From: Nissolia schottii
Taxonomy: Eukaryota > Streptophyta > Magnoliopsida > Fabales > Fabaceae
Assembly (NCBI GenBank): GCA_003254905.1
Contig: QANU01008245.1
Span: 62,310 to 126,309, forward strand
DNA: 64,000 bases
Direction of reading: 5' to 3'
The notes beneath the pieces were generated by a model. The model ran no database searches. It was not told the DNA's origin and was given only the letters and a program-made list of their open reading frames with translations. Made by a program: the position numbers and the translations under genes. Below, one piece after another: positions 50,810-61,380 of this stretch. Each line of letters starts with the position of its first letter. The stretch's first letter is position 1.

Positions 50810-51035
50810 ACATTAAGCATAGAGAAGATCAATTTGAATAACGACAAAATCAAAATTAGAAAAAAAGCATTAGGATTACATCATCCTTCCAATCAAAAAG
50901 GGAATCAGTTCATGATAGAAAAGCTGAAATCAATAATCAATAATGAAAAGATAGGAAAATACATAAGATAGGAAAGCTTTAGGGTTGAATCATGATAAAA
51001 TTGGTCTTCTTTCTTAGCGTTCTTGACTCGTAGTG

Positions 51036-51039
<4 letters not shown>

Positions 51040-51069
<30 letters not shown>
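51040..51069. repeat. TC microsatellite
   Basis: About fifteen uninterrupted TC units. Confidence 0.9.
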
Positions 51070-51070
<1 letters not shown>

Positions 51071-51194
51071 CCTTGACGACGAAAAAAGTAGTGAAAAGTT
51101 GTGAAAAATCTGGGTGAATGCAGAATGGTTTGGTTTTCTTTTCTCTGGCCCGTTTTAACCTAGGTTTTCAGCCGTTTTGGGCCTCTGCGATCGT

Positions 51195-51474
51195 GTCTCG
51201 CGCGAGACACTTTCACTGAATCTTATTTTTCATTCTCTGTTTGCAACGTCTCACGTGAGATGTATGTGTGTCTCGCTCTAGACGTATGCGTAACTCGCGC
51301 GAAACGCCTTCACTGAATTCCAATCCTTATTTTCTATTTTCTATGTCTCGCGTGAGATGAAGTCACGTCTCGCTCGAGATGTCTTCCAGAATTCCAAGTT
51401 TTCCTTTCGGTTTGCTATCTCTCATGCAAAACATAATATATCTCCCGCGAAACATAATATATCTCGCGCGAGAC
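51195..51474. repeat. Array of TCTCGCGCGAGA-like palindromes
   Basis: GTCTCGCGCGAGAC (51195-51208), TCTCACGTGAGA (51249-51260), GTCTCGCTCTAGAC (51270-51283), CTCGCGCGAA (51293-51302), GTCTCGCGTGAGAT (51345-51358), GTCTCGCTCGAGAT (51367-51380), TCTCCCGCGAAAC (51441-51453) and TCTCGCGCGAGA (51462-51473). The spacers share TTCACTGAATT-like pieces. No coding or known element explains it. Confidence 0.8.
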
Positions 51475-51689
51475 GCCTCTCTAACTCACAATTGTCTCAT
51501 TTTCTTGCATTTCGGGTCCTGAAACACTTAAACAAACATCAAACATATCAGAGATAAAAAAGATAATTAAGTCCCAATAAACATGCCTCAAATTAACTGG
51601 ATCTTAAACTATGCTAACTAAAAGATTATATAAAAAGTAAACAAAGATAACTCTTGTTGGAGAGTTATCAGTTGTATTAGGGCAGATCT

Positions 51690-52075
51690 TTATTAGTGGG
51701 GGCTACCAGACCTCCCTGGGATGATGATGTGATGATTGATGCTTTCAGGAGGCTAGATCCCCCCACCTTTGCGGGCAATCGTCTAGAGGAGGATCCGCGT
51801 CATTTTTTTTGGAGGAGATTGAGAAGGACATCAAGTTTCTCAAGTGTTCAAGTGCGGAGGTAGTTGAATTTGCTGAGTACCAGTTAATCGATCGTGCTCA
51901 GAAATGGTTTAGATCTTTTGTTAGTGGGAGGGTTACTGGTTCCTACCTTTTAACATGGGAGGAGTTCTCATATGCTTTCATGGATAAGTATCTCGTGACC
52001 AACCACAGGGAGCAGTTTGCTCCAGAGTTTGAGAGGTTGACTTAGGCTCTTGGTATGTTAGTGATAGAGTATGAT
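51690..52075 (+). mobile_element. Gypsy gag fragment
   Basis: The plus strand reads FRRLDPPTFAGNRLEEDPRH, then after a one-base shift at the T run 51801-51808, KFLKCSSAEVVEFAEYQLID, AQKWFRSF and LTWEEFSYAFMDKY, the typical retrotransposon gag core. A stop at 52043-52045 ends it. It resembles the broken gag at 29090-29240. No LTR is attached directly. Confidence 0.75.
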
Positions 52076-52199
52076 GGCATATTCACTTTCTTACTATGCA
52101 CATTATATGGTAGATAATAAAATCAAGAAGAACAGTAGGTTTGTTAGGGGGCTAGCTGAGCCAGTGGCCAGTAGTGTCTTACCTTAGGTGATGCAGCTT

Positions 52200-52420
52200 T
52201 CTTTTGCAGAGTGCTTTTTCCTCCCCTCATTCTCATCTTCGCCACGTAGCCAAATTAATTGTCATGTCAATAATTAACGACTTAACATGACATCAGAGAC
52301 TAAAACCTTATAAAAAGTTTTATGAAAGACAATTTTTAGCAAAAAAATTGATTAGAGGTAAAACACAAAATTTAAAATTTATGATAAATTAAAAACTTAT
52401 TTAACCCTAGATTTAAAATA
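52200..52420. mobile_element. Half of a GGGTTAAATA-ended foldback element
   Basis: The sequence ending AAAAACTTATTTAACCCTAG matches the right arm of the 24551-25184 element (AAAACACAAAATTTAAAATT and TTAACAT/GACATCA pieces). The left arm is missing; the element abuts gag debris. Confidence 0.6.
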
Positions 52421-53207
52421 TTTTAAACAATTTTAAAAAAGAAACTATAAACCAACTATTATTAATAAGTCTCCTAAAACAAAAATGTGCGGTGTCCGTC
52501 CATGACAATGATTAATCCCTTTTTGAGGCATGGAGATTACTGAAGTGAGTATGCATTTCTCGACAAAGTTTTTTTTTTCATATACTAAATGCTTAAAGAA
52601 TCAAATGCTGGTCGCATTGAGATTAGGTGTGGGACCACACCCTTCCGCAAAGTCTAGGTGCTGAGCTCGCAAAATATCTCTGCGTGCTTTTTCAAACTTC
52701 AAAAAAGCAAAAAGAGACAACTTGCTCCAAAGTTGCACCATTGATAAGATTATGCGGTCTGCAAAAGCACAAAAATAAAAGTACACAATTTAATTAACCC
52801 CTCCTTTCTATATAATCACGTAGCCCCATTTTAATCATTTGGCTTTGTCCCTGCTTTTAGCATAGTTAAGGTTGAATCTAATATATTTAATTTGTACAAT
52901 AGACATTATTTATATGACATTCTTCAATTCATGCCAATAAACTATACATAGAGCTCTATTGTTAAATACTTAATAGCAAAGAAAAGAGACCAAATTGATC
53001 TTTCTGGCCATACCAATGTTGCGGTGCATGGTAGTATCATTAGTACAACCTGTCATGTCTGTTCATGTTGTCCTGTAGCCCGATGACAAATTGTTATGCC
53101 CATTTAGTCTTTGGTTTTTGGAGCTTCTTTGTAGTAAAAAAAACAGGTGAGTGGGCTCTCAAAAGTGTTAAATTCCAATCACTTTCGTAGATTGAGATTG
53201 TGCATTG
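52421..53207. other. Spacer and upstream region of the receptor kinase
   Basis: No gene. A minus-strand open stretch at 52601-52786 has no family features. Confidence 0.5.
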
Positions 53208-53215
53208 TATAAATA
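53208..53215 (+). promoter_or_regulatory. Probable TATA box of the receptor kinase gene
   Basis: TATAAATA lies about 243 bp upstream of the ATG at 53458 and has no closer competitor. Confidence 0.5.
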
Positions 53216-53457
53216 GAAAATGGGAGGGCATGAAATCTTATTAATTTTTTTCTAAAAGATAAAGGAGATTCCAGCATCACATAAAGGAACAAACGTGAAT
53301 GAACAATCAACAAAACTTATCAGTCGAAAAAGAAAAGTTAAAGTTAAGTGGGAGAAAGCTAGATGAGAAGATGCGGAACTCTAATAACAATCAGTTAATT
53401 TTATCAATCACTCCAAATTCTTGATGCAAGTTCTTAGTTTCTCTTCCTACAACTTCA

Positions 53458-56400
53458 ATGGGTTTATTTTCTCTCTTCCTGGTTATGGTTCCTCTACTAA
53501 CATCATCTGCGGTTTGTCAACTTGAAGGTGTGTTTTCTTACTAGTAGACACTAGACAAACAACTCAAGAATTTATTTCATTTTTTTATTCATTTCATTTC
53601 TTATTTACAAATCGTTTATTAGGATTTTGTTAAATAAAAACACAACATGAAAAATGAAAAATATGATTTTTGATGTTTTAAATGCCCCCCCCCCCAAAAA
53701 ATCTTGAAAAATGGGATACAAACTTAAAATAAGAAATAAAAATAAAAACCAAATAGAACCTTTTAAAGTTTTCAAATTCAGCTCAATTTGAGTAGAAGCA
53801 ACTAAGCATGCCAAAAGAAACTTGAACTAATTTTATGATTGGGGGTTCTAAATGAATGTGTGACATAATAGACTTTTTGGAGGATGCAGAATTTGTCAGC
53901 ATCGACTGTGGTGGGACAAGAAGCAAGTACAATGATCCAAGCACAGGGCTCTCATGGATTTCAGACGCTGAGATGATGGGACATGGAATTCCAGTGCAAG
54001 TACAAAGCCCAAATGGGAAGCAGGTTCAGTACAGGAGAAGAAGAGACTTCCCCATAGACAGCAGAAAGTATTGTTACACGCTGAGCACCGAAGAGAGGAG
54101 GAGGTATCTGGTGAGGGCTACTTTTCAGTATGGAAACTTGGAGAATGGGGACACATACCCTCAGTTTCAGCTCTACTTGGATGCAACCAAATGGGCCACT
54201 GTGTCAATATATGATGCATCGAGGGTTTATGTGAAGGAGATGATCTTCAGGGCGCCATCGGAATCTGTTGATGTTTGCGTGTGCTGCGCTACCACTGGTT
54301 CCCCCTTCATATCTACCTTGGAGCTGAGACCCTTGAACCTTTCTATGTATGCCACTGATTTTGAGGATGATTTCTTCTTGAAAGTTGCTGCAAGAATTAA
54401 CTTCGGTGCTCCAAGTGAGGATGCTGTCAGGTTTGGATGCTCCCCCCAACCCCCCACAACAGTCTTCTATTTTTGGCACCAAAATTGGGGTTTGTCTTAA
54501 ATGATAAAAATCTTATTTTGTCACTGGGAATTCATATGCAAATGAGTAGGGAATTTGTGATTTATTTCAGGTATCCAGATGATCCATATGATAGAATTTG
54601 GGATTCTGATCTGATTAGAAGACAAAATTATCTTGTTGGGGTGGCCCCAGGCACAGAAAGAATTAACACAACAAAGAACATTGAAATAGAGACAAGAGAG
54701 TACCCACCTGTTAAAGTGATGCAAACTGCAGTTGTTGGCACAAAAGGAGCACTCACCTACAGATTGAACCTTGAGGACTTCCCTGCCAATGCTAGAGCTT
54801 ACGCGTACTTTGCGGAGATAGAAGATTTGGGTAAGAATGAGACTCGAAAATTCAAATTGGAGCAACCTTACATAGCTGACTATAGCAATGCCGTGGTTAA
54901 CATAGCTGAGAATGCCAATGGTAGCTACACTCTTTATGAACCAAGTTACATGAATGTAAGTCTGGACTTTGTTCTTTCCTTCTCCTTTGTTAAGACCAGG
55001 GATTCAACTCGAGGGCCTCTTCTGAATGCAATGGAAATAAGCAAATACTTACAGATTGCTCCAAAAACTGATAGGGAAGATGGTAAGTTCTTAGTATATA
55101 TATTTGAACAAATAGATCTTTTGGTGCATTTATAGCATATAGCTTATTATATGGATAGATAAATTTTTAATTACATCTGGATCAAATCATTTCTCTTAAA
55201 TGAACCGATTGCTAACCATAGTTTCATTCTACAGTAAATGTAGTAAATGAATTTCGATCTTTGTCCGTTGAAACTGTTCTGATTAACGAAGGGGATCCCT
55301 GTGTTCCAACACCCTGGAAGTGGGTAAATTGTAGTACCACAACACCTTCAAGAATCACAAAGATGTAATGTCTCTACATTTTTTTTTTTGTTGACGCTTG
55401 TTTTTTTCATGCCAACTTCTAGTCTAGTGAATTTCCATTCAATGAATTAGTCATCTCTGCCAGCAATTTTTAAATTACATAAAAATGTTGAATTCCAAAA
55501 GTTGGTATTATAGAATGCAAGATGCTGGTAAAAATATATTTGGATAAAGAAATTAGGCACAAGCATGATAAAAATTTGTTATCAAATATTTCCTATGTAC
55601 TTGACATTTTGCCATGGTAAATATTTACTTGAAGTTCAGGCAATACTAATTTTTATTAATTGAAATAATAACTTGTATCAGAATCCTGTCAAGAAGGAAT
55701 ATGAAGGGTGAAATCCCACAAGAGCTCAACAACATGGAAGCACTGGAAGAATTGTAAGTAAATCATCTATCAGAATAAAAAGGATTTTTTATTTTTCTTT
55801 TTTAATGTAATTTCTTTTGTGGTTCATTCTTCTTTCGTTAGGTGGTTAGATGGCAACCTTCTTACAGGACCACTGCCTGACATGAGCAATCTTATCAATC
55901 TAAAGATTTTGTAAGTTCATTAGTTCTTTTTGACATGTTGGAATGGAATCAATATTTTTGAAAACACCTTTCTTTATATGTTTGTTTTTTCTTGTTTTCA
56001 TTTTTACAACTAATGACTTGCAGGCATTTGGAGAACAACAAATTGACTGGTCCATTACCATCATATCTGTGTAGTTTGCCAAATTTACAAGCATTGTATG
56101 TATCAGTTAATCATCAATATTTATCGATTCTACTTTTAGAACAACTTGAAGCATATCATAGTTAACCCTGAATTTTTCCAATTGAACATAATTGTTACCC
56201 CTCAGATTTTTATTAATCATGCAGCATCTTTGGATCTGTGGCAGGTTCATACAGAATAACTCATTTAGTGGAGAAATACCAACAGGATTAGTATCTAGAA
56301 AAATCATTTTCAAGTAAGTATGCTCAGAAACTGGATAATTTTTCTAGTAGTATTAGGTCAATTTAAGTGAAGATGCTTAAAAACTCATTGACCTGAAATT

Positions 56401-59400
56401 TAAACTAACCTCAGTATGAACATAATAGAATGGACATCTTTTCAACCAGTTTAGTAACAGGCTTAAAGTAACGGTTGTGTTTATTTTCTCTGTCAGCTAT
56501 GATGATAATCCTGAACTACATAGAGGGAACAAGAAGCATTTTAAGTTGATATTAGGAGTTTCACTTGGAATACTGGTGATACTATTAATATTGTTCTTAG
56601 CAAGTTTGTTGTTGTTGCAACACATGCGGAAAAAGACATTGCAACAGAAATCTGATGAAAAAGGTTAGCCAACTAAGTCAAATCTAGTACTTTTAAGTCG
56701 ACAATATCAAGTTCTTCCATTGATGCATTGTTATGGTCCTTCAGGAATTTCTGGACGTAGCACTAAACCTTTAACTGGATACTCATTAGGTCGAGGTGGG
56801 AATTTGATGGATGAAGGTACCGCTTACTACATTACACTCTCAGAGTTGAAAGAAGCTACTAGTAATTTTTCAAAGAAAATTGGCAGAGGAAGTTTTGGAT
56901 TAGTCTACTATGGGAAAATGAGAGATGGAAAAGAGGTTGCAGTTAAGACTATGACTGATCCATCCAGCCATGGGAACCAGCAATTTGTGACTGAGGTAGC
57001 ATTTCCATATTAAATTCCTGATATACAACTAGCTCTGTACAATCGGGTATATTTGGTTTTTGTTTCCATTTCTTGTTTTCAGTCTCTTTAGTGAATGGAA
57101 CACTGAAGTCTAAAATCAAGAAAATCTTGTTTCTTGTTTTCATTATTTCTTTTACAAAACCCTAAAAAAATAGGAATAGACTAAAAACAAGAAATGGAAA
57201 CAGAAATCAATCAGGCCTAGTATGCCATTTTCCTAATAAACATGTAAATACACTTCAGCTCTAACAGCTTAAGAAATTGAAACTATGAAACCTTCTTAGT
57301 TCCATTTTAGCTCTAATTGCAGAACCTACTTTAGAACGTGAATTTCTTAAATAGCCAAGTACATAAAAGAATTTGAGAAAATCTTAATTTTCAGCTCATG
57401 GATTATAGATTCAAAAATGCAGGTAGCCCTCCTATCAAGAATCCATCACAGAAACTTGGTTCCTTTGATTGGATACTGTGAAGAGGAATATCAGCACATT
57501 CTTGTTTATGAGTATATGCACAATGGCACTTTACGGGATCACATTCACGGTCTAATTTCACACCCTTGTATACATTTAGTTATTTAGTGATAAACATTGT
57601 GTGATGACATAAATTCCATGGTTCAACAGAAGGTTCGGGTCAAAAACAATTAGACTGGTTAGCTCGTCTTCAGATTGCAGAAGATGCTGCTAAAGGTTGA
57701 TTAATTGTGATTGCCATCTTGGTCCATAAGGAAACTTTAGTATTTTTACTTCCGAGTTAACAGTTAAGAGAGCAATTTTCTATTTGTGTAGGTCTTGAAT
57801 ACTTGCACACAGGATGCAATCCTAGCATCATTCACCGAGATGTAAAGACAAGCAATATTCTCCTAGACATCAATATGAGAGCAAAGGTGTCAGACTTTGG
57901 ACTCTCAAGATTAGCAGAAGAAGATTTGACACATATATCGAGTGTTGCAAGGGGAACTGTAGGCTACCTGGATCCTGAGTAAGTCGATTCTCATTTGCAC
58001 ATGATCCACAATAGCTTTTCTCCTGAATGTGTTGAACTCAGTTTGTGTATTTTGTTTTTTCTTTGTTTTTGGAACAGGTACTATGCAAGTCAGCAGTTGA
58101 CTGAAAAGAGTGATGTATACAGTTTTGGCGTTGTTCTGCTAGAATTGATATCTAGTAGAAAGCCTGTATCACCAGAAGACTATGGTCCTGAAATGAATAT
58201 AGTTCACTGGGTATGCTTTCCTTTCAACAATCCAGTTTTGAAACATTAGCATCCATGGTTATTAAACTCTCGAGTTTACGGTCCTACTACATAAAAACGA
58301 ATTAACACTCGTGTAAACTCTTTTTTGTATAAACTCATACGAGTTTAAGTAAACTTTATAAAAATCGGTAGCGAGTTTACAAGTTTACAATTTTAAATTT
58401 ACACTTGTGTTTTTTTCCTCAAAATGTACCAATTTGGTAACTTTTGTTGGATACCTAGTTGACTTAATTATGTTAAATAATATCTATTGAGTTCATTAAG
58501 CTAATTTTATATATTCAGCGTAATTTAGTCTTGAATTACAAAATAATACACATATATAATAAAGCATGACATAATAATTAAGCCATAAATTAAGATGTAT
58601 TTTATGGTATTTCTCTCATTTGTTTTAATATAAAGTTAATATTATTCAATATCAATTATAAATATGACATTTAATCATGTTTAGTTACTAATTAAATTTC
58701 TTATATAATATATATTTTTACATAAGCTCAAGTTTACTGAGACTTCATGAGTTTATTTAAACGTAAGCTCTCGTATTTGACAACCTTGTTAACGTAAGTA
58801 AAGGTTGGCAAACAAAAAGCTGAAACAACATGAACATGTTCAGTTTCATGTGAAACAATTAAGCAACATATTGGTGGTTTCAGAAAATATTTTCTATTTT
58901 CATGTCTTGTTTTCAATCCTAATTACTAAACTGCTAGATTGTTTTGGTTCTATTTACTATTTTCAAGATTTAGTTAAAAAAATGAAATAATGAAAACAGA
59001 AAATATTTCGTAAAAATGTACTGTCCTAATTAAGCTAACATTATATCTCATAAATAATATTTGTGGCAGTCTCTCATGTCAATCCCAACTCTGCCTATGT
59101 TGTTGTTTGTTAGACAATCTTTTTCATAACCGGTCCCGAGTCCGGGTAAAATAATGAGGGTTGTGTTAGGTCATCTACAGCCAACGTAAAACTCTGTCGA
59201 ATCTTCGTGACATAGATCATGGCTAATTAGAAGCCAATCCCGCTTGAAAATTACACCATTTGAAAATCATTGGCTTGCAGGCAAGGTCCTTAATCCGCAA
59301 AGGGGACGTGGTAAGCATCATGGATCCTTCCCTAGTTGGGAATGTCAAGACAGAGTCTGTTTGGAGAGTTGCTGAAATCGCCATGCAATGTGTGGAGCAA

Positions 59401-59604
59401 CACGGTGCCTCAAGGCCAAGGATGCAAGAAGTCATCTTGGCTATACAAGATGCCTCCAAGATTGAAAAGGGGACACAGAGTCAGCTCAAATTGTCATCCT
59501 CAGGCAGTTCAAAACCACAATCTTCAAGGAAAACATTGCTCACAAGCTTTCTTGAAATTGAGAGCCCTGACTTGTCAAGTGGTTGCGTCCCATCAGCAAG
59601 ATAA
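53458..59604 (+). CDS. Malectin-like LRR receptor kinase (At1g67720 type, LRR-I)
   Basis: Fifteen exons: 53458-53527, 53890-54430, 54571-55082, 55235-55364, 55682-55753, 55842-55910, 56024-56095, 56245-56313, 56497-56663, 56745-56995, 57423-57549, 57630-57695, 57792-57978, 58078-58210, 59281-59604. They give 929 aa. Order: signal peptide (1-20, [20 protein letters not shown]), malectin-like domain (about 24-370, [40 protein letters not shown]), about three LRRs on 69-72-nt exons (418-511), a transmembrane helix (about 529-552), and a kinase with GRGSFG (614-619), Lys635, HRDVKTSN (Asp732) and DFG (Asp750). It is an RD kinase with all catalytic residues, so probably active at the plasma membrane; the ligand is unknown. 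Phases close throughout and the C terminus ([15 protein letters not shown]) is typical of the subgroup. Intron 14 is 1.07 kb. Confidence 0.95.
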
Positions 59605-61380
59605 GTTTTTTATTTTTATTTTTTTAATCAAAACGACCGATTTGATTCAGAGTCTTCATCTGACCTATCAACTTCGTATCCATTTGGCCCCTAGCTTTTT
59701 GTCATATTAATCTCTACTTTTCAAATCGTTATTAATTTGGTCATTTATCTCCTCCTTTATTATGTTTCAAATCGCTATTAGTTTGGTTCGCCACATTTGT
59801 CATAGAAGAAGGACCAATTTGATAGCAATTCAAAACATAATGAACTAAATTATACCAAAAAAGGGTAAATGGAAAAAAAAATACCGATTTAAAAAATAAA
59901 AGACCAAATTGATTTTTTTTTTTTTTAAATCAAGCGATTTAGTTTTTTATTTTTGATATCAAGGTACCTACCTATAAGTCCTTCTAATGTGGTTAGGCTT
60001 TGTATATGATTATTATTTCCTTTGACTTTTTTAATCCAGTGTTATACTACTAATATGTTTATAGTTTATACCACTGTGACACTCACTGTCTAGTGACAAG
60101 ATACCTTTCAAATCTTAGAACCAATGAAACTGTAATATCTTCCTTCTTTTTTTTTCTTTTTCTTTTTTTTCGTGCTAATGAAACTGTAATATTCTACCTG
60201 TGTATTTGGCTATTGCCTATTTGCATGGATATTCTGATTTAGTTAGCTACCTGTAAACTTAAAAACGGACAAGGAATGTGTATTTGTTTTTTAATTTTTT
60301 CCTAATCTTAGCTTCCTTATAGAAAGCATACTTCATTAAATGTTGAACTTTCTATATCAGGCATCAATTAAAATTTGAAACTGAATGAGGATACATAGGA
60401 ATTGTGACAACAGAGTTGCAGTTGTCAATGGAATAGCATTTGAAACTGCACACTAGTCGGGTCAGATGTGGGACAAAAAATCTAACTCAATCAAATCTCT
60501 ATTATTGGGTTGGGTTAGGTTGGTTTTGTCAAATTTTCTCATCTATGAATAGGCTGGGTCAGGTATCGGGTAGTCAAATTACCTGTTTATTTTTTATTTT
60601 TTTACAATAAAAATTCAAAAATAAAAATAAAAAAAAAGACCAAAAAAAAATTTATGTGTGTTTAAATGTAATTGAGGTGAGGTGAGTAAAATATGTGAAA
60701 TGAAAGGGTAAAATAAAATTGAGTATTTTATAGTGTGTTTTTCTCTCAATTTATAAAATTAAAATTAAAAAAAATAAACTTAATCGGGTCATTGGGTCAG
60801 ATAGTCTTGTTTATTTTTTAAATCCGCAGCTCAATCTAATTAGAGGACTATTTGATCGAATTTTACTTAAATTAACTCAATTACCCAACCCAAAAATATA
60901 TAATCGGGTTGGATCAAATTTCTCAAGTAGTCAGGTCTATCCAGACCCATGTACACCTTTATCTCATAATCAGACAATCACCTTTTTTCTTCTTTTGTTC
61001 TCTCACTTTTGGGTTGAAAATTGAACGTGAAAGGTGACACTAGTGAGGGCAACTTGATTACTTGAGAGTTTAAAATATATGACCAATGCTTTGTAAATTA
61101 AATAAATATTATTTCACATGTGTAAGTGAATATATCATTACTCTAAAATTTAATATTTTAAATTGCAAAGTGCATCAAGTAATGCAGCCATGATAGTGCA
61201 ATTAGGGTGACTCCAATTTATATAAATTATTTGCAACTAATTGCAACACAATCGCATCAAGGTTTGCCACAAACCACAAAACCACAGGAAGCTCAATTTC
61301 CTGTTGCAACTGCATGAATATGGTATGCCACAATAACTATAATGTGCCCCCACAACAATCACAACTGTAATTTATTTTTT
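59605..61380. other. Spacer between the receptor kinase and the LINE
   Basis: Contains the kinase 3' UTR. 60450-60950 has repeated CGGGTCA / TGGGTTGGGTTAGG pieces with complementary TTACCCAACCC near the right, like eroded MITE DNA. No gene. Confidence 0.45.

Noticed and set aside
58260..58800. Possible transposon in intron 14 of the receptor kinase
   Set aside because: It is AT-rich with GAGTTTA/AAACTC pieces, but no clear inverted ends or target duplication could be fixed.
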